Shown: positions 16,670-24,592 of the stretch, piece after piece
How positions within the stretch are numbered: the first letter of the stretch is position 1
Layout of the letters: the number at the start of each line of letters is the position of its first letter
NCBI GenBank assembly: GCA_963823565.1
Contig: CAWGLR010000003.1
Location: 124,001 to 188,000 of the forward strand
Direction of reading: 5' to 3'
DNA: 64,000 bases
Source: RHKX01 sp963823565
GTDB lineage: Bacteria > Actinomycetota > Thermoleophilia > Solirubrobacterales > 70-9
The notes under the pieces: model-generated
What the model was told of the DNA's origin: nothing
Database searches by the model: none
Seen by the model: the letters and a program-made list of their open reading frames with translations, nothing else
Made by a program: the position numbers and the translations under genes

Positions 16670-17389
16670 ATGGCCACCCGGTTCGGCAAGCCCCACCATC
16701 ACCACGGAGTCATCGATTCGACGAACCTGCTCGCCAAGGACCTGGCCGAGGACGGCGCCCCCTCCGGCACCGTCGTCACCGCCTCCGAGCAGACCGCGGG
16801 CCGCGGGCGCGGGGACCGTCGCTGGGTCGCCCCGCCCGATGCCGCGCTCCTCTACTCGGCCATCCTGCGACCCCTCGACCTCTCGCACATCCTGCTGCCG
16901 CTCGCCGCGCCGATCGCGGTCTGCGAGGCGTGCGAGTCGCTGGTCCCGGTGCGGCTCGAGGTCAAGTGGCCCAACGACGTCTGGAACGGGGAGCGCAAGC
17001 TCGCCGGCGTCCTCATCGAGGCGCGCCCGCCGGACTGGGCGGTCATCGGCGTCGGCATCAACCTCTCGATCAAGCCCGACCAGTTCCCACCCGACCTGCG
17101 CTGGCCGGCGACCTCGCTCGACCACGGCGTCACGCCCGACCGGATGCGCGAGGCGCTCGACGAGGCGCTGGGGAAGTGGGCGGAGGCCGATCCCACCGCC
17201 GTCCACGACGAGTTCGAGCGCCGCGACGCCCTCCGCGGCCGGCGGATCTCCTGGGACGGCGGCCCTGACGAGCTCGGCCGCACCGGCGTCGCCGAGGGCA
17301 TCGACGAGCGCGGGAACCTGCTCGTCCGCGGCGAGGACGGCGAGGTCGCCTCGCTCGGCTCGGGCGAGGTCAGCCTGAAGCTGCACTGA
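16670..17389 (+). CDS. birA: Biotin--[acetyl-CoA-carboxylase] ligase
   Basis: Activates biotin as biotinyl-AMP and attaches it to the biotin carboxyl carrier protein. 239 residues with QTAGRGRGDR (41-50), KWPNDVW (99-105), KLAGVLIE and GVGINLS, plus the C-terminal SH3-like domain. It lacks the N-terminal helix-turn-helix of E. coli BirA, so it is a catalytic-only enzyme and not a repressor. The ATG lies 6 nt behind TAACCT within the palindrome. Confidence 0.93.
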   Translation: MATRFGKPHHHHGVIDSTNLLAKDLAEDGAPSGTVVTASEQTAGRGRGDRRWVAPPDAALLYSAILRPLDLSHILLPLAAPIAVCEACESLVPVRLEVKWPNDVWNGERKLAGVLIEARPPDWAVIGVGINLSIKPDQFPPDLRWPATSLDHGVTPDRMREALDEALGKWAEADPTAVHDEFERRDALRGRRISWDGGPDELGRTGVAEGIDERGNLLVRGEDGEVASLGSGEVSLKLH

Positions 17390-17721
17390 GGGGCGGGCGA
17401 GTTGGTCGGAGGGCGACGCGCGTGCTCACGCGCGCAGCAACAGCTGCAGCGTTCGCGTGGTTCAGCGAGATGGCGAGGATCTCGGGATGACTCTCGACTT
17501 GGATCACGCTCGGGTCAATGTGGTTGTCGAAGAGGGGCGGGTCATCGGCATCGATGGCGTCTATTGAGGCCCTGAGCAGGGAGGGCAATCGTTGACTGTC
17601 CAGAGCGAGAAGCGCGGCAGGGCAGCGGTGATCCCACCTGCGGGGTCGGCGTACCGATTCGGACGATATGCGTCCGGATCCGTACATCGAGGTGGCCTGC
17701 GGGCGGTCAGCCTGAAGCTGC
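17368..17721 (+). repeat. 17-bp direct repeat bracketing a 320-bp insert after birA
   Basis: GGTCAGCCTGAAGCTGC occurs at 17368-17384, inside the last birA codons, and again at 17705-17721, just before the amidohydrolase gene. The second copy looks like a duplicated end of birA (reads VSLKL). The DNA between has less G/C-biased codon positions than its neighbours, suggesting an insertion or a duplication followed by replacement. Confidence 0.7.
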
Positions 17722-17743
17722 GCGGACTGAAAGGCTCCTACCG
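17390..17743. other. Gene-poor segment, possibly foreign
   Basis: About 350 bp between birA and the amidohydrolase. A minus-strand frame (17370-17687) encodes roughly 105 residues with a plausible helical stretch (SIDAIDADDPPLFDNHIDPS) but has no ribosome binding site or recognisable domain. Base use differs from the flanks. I see no convincing gene. Confidence 0.4.
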
Positions 17744-18559
17744 ATGATCGACGTCTGGATGCAGCACCCGACCGTGCGGTTCCTGCGGCATGACATGTTG
17801 GAGTCCCTCCGCCGCTGGACCGGTCTCGAGGTGCCCGACGAGGAGATCCCCATCGAGGTGACCCTCGCGGCGATGGACGCGGCCGGAGTCGACTTCGGGC
17901 TGCTGAGCGCTTGGGAGGACCCAGAGGGATCGCTGATCGGCAACGACGAGGTGCACGGGTGGGTGGAGGCGCATCCCGACCGCTTTGCCGGGCTGGCCGC
18001 GGTCGACCTGCGGCGGCCGATGGAGGCGGTGCGGGAGCTGCGGCGCTGCGTCACCGAGCTCGGGTTCAAGGGCCTGCGCGTCGTGCCGTGGCTGTGGGAG
18101 GCGCCGCCGACCGATCGGCGCTACTACCCGCTGTTCTCGGAGTGCGTCGAGCTCGGGGTTCCCTTCTTCACCCAGGTAGGGCATACGGGGCCGATGCGAC
18201 CCTCGGAGACCGGCCGGCCGATCCCATACGTCGACCAGGTCGCCCTCGACTTCCCGGAGCTGACCATCGTCGGGGGACATATCGGCTACCCGTGGACGGA
18301 GGAGATGGTCGCGGTCGCGCGCAAGCACCCGAACGTCTACATCGACACCTCCGCCTACACGGCCGAGCGGTACCCGGCCGAGCTCGTCGCCTACATGAAG
18401 ACCAGGGGCGGGAGCCGGAAGGTCCTGTTCGGCACGAACTACCCGATGATCCCGCCGGCCCAAGCCCTCGCCGGACTCGACCACCTCGGCCTGGACGCAG
18501 AAACGAGGGACCTCTTCCTCGACGGCAACGCCCGCCGCCTGCTGAACCTCGCCGCTTGA
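17744..18559 (+). CDS. Amidohydrolase family protein (Amidohydro_2-type TIM barrel)
   Basis: Metal-dependent hydrolase or decarboxylase of the amidohydrolase 2 group; substrate unknown. 271 residues. Family features are GFKGLRVVPWLW, the metal-site region PFFTQVGHTGP, IVGGHIGYPWTEEM, YIDTSAY and the C-terminal VLFGTNYPM plus DGNARRLLNL. The N-terminal HxH metal motif is not obvious: the sequence starts MIDVWMQHPTV. Monocistronic, with two 44-bp palindromes immediately downstream. Confidence 0.85.
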   Translation: MIDVWMQHPTVRFLRHDMLESLRRWTGLEVPDEEIPIEVTLAAMDAAGVDFGLLSAWEDPEGSLIGNDEVHGWVEAHPDRFAGLAAVDLRRPMEAVRELRRCVTELGFKGLRVVPWLWEAPPTDRRYYPLFSECVELGVPFFTQVGHTGPMRPSETGRPIPYVDQVALDFPELTIVGGHIGYPWTEEMVAVARKHPNVYIDTSAYTAERYPAELVAYMKTRGGSRKVLFGTNYPMIPPAQALAGLDHLGLDAETRDLFLDGNARRLLNLAA

Positions 18560-18570
18560 CCCCTCCTCCC

Positions 18571-18614
18571 GCTGGGGTCGCTCAGTTCGAAATGTCGTAC
18601 TCAGTGACCCCAGC
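18571..18614 (+). repeat. 44-bp palindromic repeat, copy 1
   Basis: Starts GCTGGGGTC and ends GACCCCAGC, with core CGAAATG at positions 18-24. It lies 12 nt after the amidohydrolase stop. The stem is 12 bp with one G-T pair, extended past a mismatch. Same orientation and length as the other five copies. Confidence 0.85.
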
Positions 18615-18652
18615 GGGGTCGGGCGGCGGATCTAATCGCGACCCCTCCCCCT

Positions 18653-18696
18653 GCTGGGGTCGCTCAGTTCGAAATGACGTACTCAGCGACCCCAGC
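18653..18696 (+). repeat. 44-bp palindromic repeat, copy 2
   Basis: Perfect 12-bp stem GCTGGGGTCGCT / AGCGACCCCAGC around core CGAAATGACG. It lies 28 nt beyond the helicase stop (helicase is on the minus strand), between convergent genes. Differs from copy 1 at only two positions. Confidence 0.85.
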
Positions 18697-18724
18697 GCGG
18701 TGGGAGGCTGGCCGTGACTGAGCC

Positions 18725-21352
18725 TCAGGCCGCTCGGCGCTTGGCCTTGTCCTCGGGCTTGGCGTGGTCGGACTTGGAGACCGGCGCCGAGTAGGGCTCG
18801 AACTCGTCGGCGTCGACGCCGCCGTTCTCCTCGCCCTCGGGCTCGTCGTCGTCACCGTCGTCGAACTCGGGCCCCTCCTCGTTGCCGGGGCCGGGGTCCT
18901 CGGGGATCGGGTCGGTGATGGTCTCGATCTCCTCGCCGTCCTCGGCCTCGGTCGCGGCATCCGACTTAGCGCCCTTCTCGCGTTCGCCGTCGCGCGAGCG
19001 CTTGCTGCGCCGGCGGCGCTTCTTGCCGCCGCTCTTGGGCAGGTTGCGGAGCAGCTCGCGGGCGACCGCGGAGGGCTTGCGGGCCATACGCATCCGGGCG
19101 CCGCGAAGGACCTCCTCGGCCTCGGGCGTGTGGGCGACCGCGGCGGCGAGCAGGGCGACGGCGAGGCGGCGGTCCTGGCTGCGCGCGGCCTGGACGAGGC
19201 GGCGGGCGTTCTTGCCGTGGGCGCGGCCGGATGAGTTGACGAAGAGGCCGAGCAGGCGCTTGGTCTCGGGCCAGCGGGCGACCGCGTACTCCTCGTGGCA
19301 TTCGCGGGTGAACTCGGCGAGGCGCCAGACCCAGGCCTGCGCCTGGTCGCGGCGGCCGATCCGGCTCTCGGCGAGCGCCTGGAGCAGGACGCGGACGCCG
19401 GCGCGGCGCTGATCGCGCTGCCAGGTCCCGACCATGTCGATCGCCTCGTCGAAGGGCTCGGCCTCGCGGGTCAGCGCGAGCTCGCCGAGCGCCTTCAGCT
19501 TGAGCTGGGTGGAGCGGTTGCGCTGGATGCAGGTCAGCAGGAAGCGGCGGCGCAGCTCCTTGGCCTGGTCGTGCTGGAGCATCGCCTTGGCCTTGCGCCA
19601 GGAGTTCGGCTGCACGCGGGCGCCGGCGAGCGCGGCCCAGACGTGCTGCTCGGAGTAGTCCAGCCGCTCGACGGCGGTCCGCCACATCTCGCGCTCGAGC
19701 ACCTGCATCCGGCGCTCGGGATCGGCGGAGACGGGGATCACGCGCTTCTCGACGCGGACCCGGCGCCCGCGCCCGCGACGGACCGGGCCGACGACGATCG
19801 CGCCGCCGCGGTACACGTCGCGGTCGAGCAGCGAGTGCAGCGTCACGATCGTCTCGTCGTTGCGGGTCGCGGGGTGGACGAGGTCGATGACCAGGCCGGC
19901 CTCCTTGCCGGGGTTGCGGCGGGTGACCCGGCCGACGCGCTGCTGGTAGATGCGCTTGGAGGCGGTCGGCGCGAGGTGCATGCAGATCGTCGCGCGCGGC
20001 GAGTTCCAGCCCTCCGCCAGGAGCATCGCATTGCAGAGGACGTCGACCTCGCCGCGCTCGAACGCGGCGAGCGTCTCGGCGAGCTCGCGCTTGGGCGTCT
20101 CGCCGGAGACCGCGCGCGCGTTGATTCCGAAGTCGCGCATCGCGGCGGCGACGTTGTTGGCGTGCTTGACGCCGGCGGTGTAGACGACGCCGGGGACGCG
20201 CTTGAACCGGGAGCGGTAGAGGTCGGCGATCGCGACGTTGAACGGCCCCTGGTCCAGGAGCTTCGCCAGCTCCTCCTGGTCGAAGTCCTGGTCGACCTCG
20301 CCGCGGCGCAGCGGCACCTTGGCGAGCGTCCGCACGCCCGGTCCCGGCGGGATCCGGATGCAGCGCAGCGGCGCGATCACGCCGCGCCGCGCCGCCTGGG
20401 CGAGGTCGAAGCGCGAGGTCTGCGTCGGGAAGAGGTCGGCGACGTGGCGGGCGATCAGCGCGCCGGTCGCGGTCATGCCGATGAAGACGGGACCCTGCCA
20501 GGCGCGGATGCAGGCGCTGGTCTTCTCGCCGAGGGCGGTATGCGCCTCGTCGCAGATGACGATCGAGTAGGCGTCGGAGATCTTGCCCGCGTTGCGGACG
20601 AACCACTGGTAGGTCTCGACCGTGACCGGGCCGTAGGCGTTGTCCTTGCCTTTCAGCAGCGGCGGCGAGAGCCGGTCGGCGTAGCCGCGGTCGGAGATCT
20701 CGCCGATGAACTGGTCGACGAGGTTGCGGCGGTGGGTGAGGATCAGGATGCCGCCGGTCCGCGAGGACTCGACGAAGCCGACGGCGGCGACGGTCTTGCC
20801 GGCGCCCGTGGCGTGTTCGAACCAGAAGCGGCGACTCGCGCCGGGGTCGTCGGCGGCCTCGGCGACGACGTCCTCGTCCTCCTCCTCGTCCTCCTCGGCC
20901 CAGTCCCGGGGCTCCTCGTCCTCCTCGAGGGCCTCCTCGCCCTCGTCGGTCGGGACGCCGTTGCCGGAGCCGTTCCCGGTCCCGTTGCGCCGGGCGCCGG
21001 GCTCCTCGACCTCGGAGATGATCGCCGCGAGCGTGCCGGAGAGCGCGTCGACCTGGTGCTCGGAGAGGACGGCGCCGTCGTTGAGCGTCGGCGGGTCCTG
21101 GGAGAGGACGCGCTCGAGGCCCAGCAGCAGCGAGTACTCGCGGCGCCACTCCGCCGAGGGCTCCTCGAAGCCCTCGGCGAGCTCGGCGTGAGCAGCGTCG
21201 AACGCCTTGCGGCGCGCGGTGCCGGGGTGGAGGTCCTCGAACGTCTCGCCCTCGAGCAGGATTGGTTCCCGCGTGAACTCCTGGACGCGTTCGATGTCGG
21301 CGCCGCTGGGCGCGTCAGCCGCCGAGGCGGCGAGTGCAGTGGTATCGGCCAT
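18725..21352 (-). CDS. Large DEAD/DEAH-box SF2 helicase-like protein
   Basis: ATP-dependent nucleic-acid translocase of superfamily 2, 875 residues. Walker A is ATGAGKT (181-187), the DEAH box is at 268-271 (VICDEAH), motif III is GMTATG, and the helicase C domain includes CNAMLLAEGWNSPRATI and QQRVGRVTRRNPGK. A strongly acidic insert (about 137-168) precedes motif I. About 350 residues after the helicase core are unassigned, followed by a basic KKRRRRSKRSR patch and an acidic tail. The inner ATG (21352) starts MADTTALAAS; the longer frame upstream is Arg/Ala-rich and not protein-like. The role (DNA repair, defence or RNA) cannot be told. Convergent with the amidohydrolase. Confidence 0.85.
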   Translation of the reverse strand: MADTTALAASAADAPSGADIERVQEFTREPILLEGETFEDLHPGTARRKAFDAAHAELAEGFEEPSAEWRREYSLLLGLERVLSQDPPTLNDGAVLSEHQVDALSGTLAAIISEVEEPGARRNGTGNGSGNGVPTDEGEEALEEDEEPRDWAEEDEEEDEDVVAEAADDPGASRRFWFEHATGAGKTVAAVGFVESSRTGGILILTHRRNLVDQFIGEISDRGYADRLSPPLLKGKDNAYGPVTVETYQWFVRNAGKISDAYSIVICDEAHTALGEKTSACIRAWQGPVFIGMTATGALIARHVADLFPTQTSRFDLAQAARRGVIAPLRCIRIPPGPGVRTLAKVPLRRGEVDQDFDQEELAKLLDQGPFNVAIADLYRSRFKRVPGVVYTAGVKHANNVAAAMRDFGINARAVSGETPKRELAETLAAFERGEVDVLCNAMLLAEGWNSPRATICMHLAPTASKRIYQQRVGRVTRRNPGKEAGLVIDLVHPATRNDETIVTLHSLLDRDVYRGGAIVVGPVRRGRGRRVRVEKRVIPVSADPERRMQVLEREMWRTAVERLDYSEQHVWAALAGARVQPNSWRKAKAMLQHDQAKELRRRFLLTCIQRNRSTQLKLKALGELALTREAEPFDEAIDMVGTWQRDQRRAGVRVLLQALAESRIGRRDQAQAWVWRLAEFTRECHEEYAVARWPETKRLLGLFVNSSGRAHGKNARRLVQAARSQDRRLAVALLAAAVAHTPEAEEVLRGARMRMARKPSAVARELLRNLPKSGGKKRRRRSKRSRDGEREKGAKSDAATEAEDGEEIETITDPIPEDPGPGNEEGPEFDDGDDDEPEGEENGGVDADEFEPYSAPVSKSDHAKPEDKAKRRAA

Positions 21353-21570
21353 TGAAAAGGCTTGGGTGGCGCGTAGGGCTCCGTGCAATGGGGCTACACG
21401 CGCAGTAGCTCGTGGGGCGAGGCGGTTCCGGCTACTCCTCCCGGCCGCGGGCCCCTGCGGTCCAAAGTCCCCTCGAACCGCACCCAGCATTAAGCAGGGA
21501 GCAGGGCGGTATGGGGACAGCGGCCGCTTTCTGCACGAGGCGGCCCCGCGGGGCGACGTCGCCTGCCGGG

Positions 21571-21576
21571 TAACCT
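21571..21576 (+). promoter_or_regulatory. -10 element of the TlpA gene
   Basis: TAACCT ends 8 nt before the GTG at 21585. It lies in the 232-bp divergent region shared with the helicase gene; nothing else definite is seen there. Confidence 0.45.
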
Positions 21577-21584
21577 CGGCCGCC

Positions 21585-22178
21585 GTGAACCGCCTGCCCT
21601 CCAGCCCGGGGATCCGGGCCGCGGCCGCGCTCGCGGCGGGCCTTCTCGCCGCCGCGACGCTCGCCGCGTGCGGCTCGAGCGACGACTCCTCGCCGGCTCC
21701 CGACTACGAACCGGCGCTGAAGCAGGCGCCCCCGAAGCTCGCGAAGCTCTACGCGAACGGCGACGAGCTGATCACCGGCGGCGAGGAGGCCTACGACCAG
21801 ACGCTCGAGAGCGTCCGCGGCTATCCCGTCGTCGTCAACAACTGGGCGTCGTGGTGCGGGCCGTGCCGGGTCGAGTTCCCCTGGTTCCAGGACGCCGCGG
21901 CCGAGCACCTCGACGAGGTCGCCTTCCTCGGCGTCGACACGCAGGACTCCGCCGACGCGTACGAGACCTTCCTGCGCGACAACCCGCTTCCCTACCCGAG
22001 CGTCGAGGACCCCGACAAGGAGCTGGCCGCGTGGGCCGACACCGGCCTCATCGCAGTCCCGAACACGCTCTTCTACGACGCGGAGGGGAAGCTCGTCTAC
22101 ACCCACCAGGGCCAGTACCGCACCCAGGACGACCTCGACGCCGACATCGAGAAGTACGCGCTGAGCGACGCGAGCTGA
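21585..22178 (+). CDS. TlpA-like thioredoxin-fold lipoprotein
   Basis: Extracytoplasmic thiol oxidoreductase, 197 residues. Signal peptide with lipobox LAAC (26-29), so membrane-anchored by lipid. The thioredoxin active site is WCGPC (Cys91, Cys94), with the cis-Pro region around AVPNTLFYD. Such proteins reduce apocytochrome c or other exported thiols, so it could serve the CcmABC system at 8-10 kb; that link is inference. The GTG start is placed by the signal peptide and TAACCT 8 nt upstream. A 44-bp palindrome follows 25 nt after the stop. Confidence 0.88.
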   Translation: MNRLPSSPGIRAAAALAAGLLAAATLAACGSSDDSSPAPDYEPALKQAPPKLAKLYANGDELITGGEEAYDQTLESVRGYPVVVNNWASWCGPCRVEFPWFQDAAAEHLDEVAFLGVDTQDSADAYETFLRDNPLPYPSVEDPDKELAAWADTGLIAVPNTLFYDAEGKLVYTHQGQYRTQDDLDADIEKYALSDAS

Positions 22179-22202
22179 CCCGATCGCTCCGCCGCCATCG
22201 GC

Positions 22203-22246
22203 GCCGGGGTCGATCCGCGCAGCATGTTGCCCAAACAGACCCCGGC
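22203..22246 (+). repeat. 44-bp palindromic repeat, copy 6 (divergent)
   Basis: GCCGGGGTC ... GACCCCGGC, again exactly 44 bp, with ATGTTG at the same internal position (22-27) as in copy 3. It lies between the TlpA stop and the NfeD gene and overlaps the putative NfeD -35 (TTGCCC). Confidence 0.65.
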
Positions 22247-22257
22247 GGGCGGATAAT
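22227..22257 (+). promoter_or_regulatory. Promoter of the NfeD-slipin operon
   Basis: TTGCCC (22227-22232), a 19-nt spacer and GATAAT (22252-22257), ending 6 nt before the ATG. The -35 lies inside the copy-6 palindrome, so hairpin formation or protein binding there could affect expression. Confidence 0.5.
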
Positions 22258-22263
22258 CAGCAC

Positions 22264-23622
22264 ATGACGTTGCGCCGGATCATCACCGCGGTCTCGATCG
22301 TCCTCGGCGCTGCGATTCTCGCCGCCTCCGCGGTCGCCCAGTCCGACTCCACCACCGTCCCCTCGATCGAGCTGAACGGGGAGATCTCGCCGGCGACCGA
22401 GGCGTGGATGGGGCACGCGCTCGACGACGCGGCCGACGAGGACGCGCCGCTCGTCATCGTCCGGATCGACACCCCGGGCGGCCTCGACTCCTCGATGCGG
22501 GAGATCGTCAAGGACATCCTCGCGGCGCCGATGCCGGTGGTCGCATACGTGACGCCGAATGGCGCGCGCGCCGCCTCGGCGGGGGTCTTCATCACCCAGG
22601 CGGCCGACGTCGCCGCGATGGCGCCGGACACCAACATCGGCTCCGCCTCGCCGATCGAGTCCGACGGCGGCGACATCGAGGGAACGCTCGGCCGCAAGGT
22701 CACCAACGACGCCTCGGCCTACGTCCGCGCGCTGGCCGAGACGCACGGGCGCAACCCCGAGCTCGCGGAGGAGATGGTCCGCGAGGCGACGAACGTGACG
22801 GCCCAAGAGGCGCTCGACGCCGACCTGATCGACCTGATCGCTGCCGACCAGGAGGACCTGCTCGCGCAGCTCGACGGCTTCGAGGTGAAGGGGCCGAAGG
22901 CGGGGACCCTGGACACCGCGGGCCTCGAGGTGGAGGAGGAGGACATGCCGCTCCAGTACGACCTCCTGCAGATCCTCGTCGACCCCAACGTCGCCTTCCT
23001 GCTGCTGCTCGTCGGCTTCGTCGGGATCGCCCTCGAGTTCTTCTCCCCCGGCGCGATCGTCCCCGGCGCGGTCGGCGCGATCTCGCTGATCCTCGGGCTG
23101 TTCGGGACGATCCAGCTGCCGGTGGCGGCGATCGGCGTCGTCCTCCTGATCCTCGCGGCGGGGCTGATCATCGCCGAGGCCCACCTGCCGACCGGGGGCC
23201 TGCTCGGGGTCGCGGGGGTCGGAGCGCTGATCGCCGGCGGCCTGCTGCTCTTCGACACCGGCGGGGAGGGCCCCGAGGTCAGCCCGGTCCTCGTCATCCT
23301 CGTCGCCGTCCTGCTCGGGGGCTCGCTCGCCTTCATCGGCCAGCGTGCCCTTGCGGCGCGGAAGGAGCCGATCAAATCGGGCAGTGAGCACCTGATCGGT
23401 GAGATCGCCGAGGCGCGGCAGCGGATCGATCCGGTCGGCCAGGTCTTCGTCGACGGGGCGCTGTGGCAGGCGCGGTCCGCCGATCCCGATGACCCGATCG
23501 AAGCCGGGTATAGAGTCAGGGTCGAGTCGATCGACGGCCTCACCCTCACAGTCGCACCGGTTGGCGAGGGGGACGCCGAGCCGGTCGCCGAGAACGTCGG
23601 AAGCGAACCAGGAGGAAGCTGA
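22264..23622 (+). CDS. NfeD-family membrane serine protease (long form with ClpP-like domain)
   Basis: 452 residues. Signal-like N-terminus, then a ClpP/crotonase-fold protease domain with catalytic Ser105 in ARAASAGVFI and the Lys region GTLGRKVTND. Several membrane spans (about 240-370) follow, with a C-terminal OB-fold NfeD domain (GEIAEARQRIDPVGQVFVDG). Long NfeD proteins cleave or assist membrane proteins together with a stomatin/slipin partner. That partner is encoded directly downstream, giving the classic nfeD-slipin pair in membrane microdomain maintenance. Confidence 0.92.
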   Translation: MTLRRIITAVSIVLGAAILAASAVAQSDSTTVPSIELNGEISPATEAWMGHALDDAADEDAPLVIVRIDTPGGLDSSMREIVKDILAAPMPVVAYVTPNGARAASAGVFITQAADVAAMAPDTNIGSASPIESDGGDIEGTLGRKVTNDASAYVRALAETHGRNPELAEEMVREATNVTAQEALDADLIDLIAADQEDLLAQLDGFEVKGPKAGTLDTAGLEVEEEDMPLQYDLLQILVDPNVAFLLLLVGFVGIALEFFSPGAIVPGAVGAISLILGLFGTIQLPVAAIGVVLLILAAGLIIAEAHLPTGGLLGVAGVGALIAGGLLLFDTGGEGPEVSPVLVILVAVLLGGSLAFIGQRALAARKEPIKSGSEHLIGEIAEARQRIDPVGQVFVDGALWQARSADPDDPIEAGYRVRVESIDGLTLTVAPVGEGDAEPVAENVGSEPGGS

Positions 23623-23624
23623 GC

Positions 23625-24551
23625 GTGGCCGGACTTGTGATCCTCGGAGTGGTCGTCGTCCTCGGCCTGCTGGTCTGGGCGTCGGCGATCCGCATCCTCC
23701 GCGAATACGAGCGAGGGGTCGTCTTCCGGCTCGGCCGCCTGATCGCCCTCAAGGGCCCGGGCCTGCGCTTCCTGATCCCGATCGTCGACCAGATGGTCCG
23801 GGTCGACCTGCGAACGGTGACGCTGAACGTCCCGCCGCAGGAGGTGATCACCAAGGACAACGTGACCGTCCGCGTGAACGCCGTCGCCTACTTCCGGGTG
23901 ATGGACCCCGACCGAGCCATCACCGAGATCGAGAACTACCTCGTCGCCACCTCCCAGATCGCGCAGACGACCCTCCGCTCGATCCTCGGCAAGGCCGAGC
24001 TCGACTCGCTGCTGACCGAGCGCGAGAAGCTCAACCAGGAGCTCCAGCTGATCATCGACGAGCAGACCGAGCCGTGGGGCATCAAGGTCTCGACCGTCGA
24101 AGTCAAAGACGTCGAGCTGCCCCAGGACATGCAGCGCGCGATCGCCCTGCAGGCGCAGGCCGAGCGCGAGCGGCGCGCGAAGATCATCGGCTCCGAGGGC
24201 GAGTTCCAGGCCGCGCAGAAGCTCTCCGACGCCGCCGACATCATCAGCCAGAACCCGGCGACGCTCCAGCTCCGCTACCTGCAGACGCTGCTGCAGATGG
24301 GCGTCAACCAGAACACGACGATCGTCTTCCCGCTGCCGATCGAGCTGATGAACGCGTTCACCAAGTTCACCGGCGGCGACGACGGGACCGGCGGCACCGC
24401 CGGCAGGCCGACCACGCGCGGGCCCGACACCCCGGACATGCCGCCGGCGCCGAACATCGATCCCGAGACCGGCGCAGTGCTCCCCGGGAACGCAGGCGAC
24501 GGCGAGGACGACGCCCCGCCGCCCCCGCCGGACGTCCCGCCGGCGCTCTGA
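23625..24551 (+). CDS. SPFH/Band 7 slipin (stomatin-like) protein
   Basis: Membrane scaffold protein of the slipin group, 308 residues. One N-terminal span, then an SPFH domain (EYERGVVFRLGRLIALKGPG, VDLRTVTLNVPPQEVITKDN), a coiled-coil region rich in Gln and Ala (DMQRAIALQAQAERERRAKI) and a Pro/Gly-rich tail. GTG start with AGGAGG nine nt upstream, and only 2 nt after the NfeD stop. NfeD is thought to clip the C-terminus of such partners. Confidence 0.92.
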   Translation: MAGLVILGVVVVLGLLVWASAIRILREYERGVVFRLGRLIALKGPGLRFLIPIVDQMVRVDLRTVTLNVPPQEVITKDNVTVRVNAVAYFRVMDPDRAITEIENYLVATSQIAQTTLRSILGKAELDSLLTEREKLNQELQLIIDEQTEPWGIKVSTVEVKDVELPQDMQRAIALQAQAERERRAKIIGSEGEFQAAQKLSDAADIISQNPATLQLRYLQTLLQMGVNQNTTIVFPLPIELMNAFTKFTGGDDGTGGTAGRPTTRGPDTPDMPPAPNIDPETGAVLPGNAGDGEDDAPPPPPDVPPAL

Positions 24552-24592
24552 GCGACCGCGTACCCATCCCCGGCGCGGCGGAGCGCTGACTC

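Noticed and set aside
16670..17389. BirA as repressor acting on the nearby palindrome
   Set aside because: The protein starts directly with the catalytic domain and has no helix-turn-helix.
18571..18696. CRISPR-like pair of repeats
   Set aside because: Only two copies here, palindromic over the full length, no spacers of constant size, no cas genes, and other single copies elsewhere.
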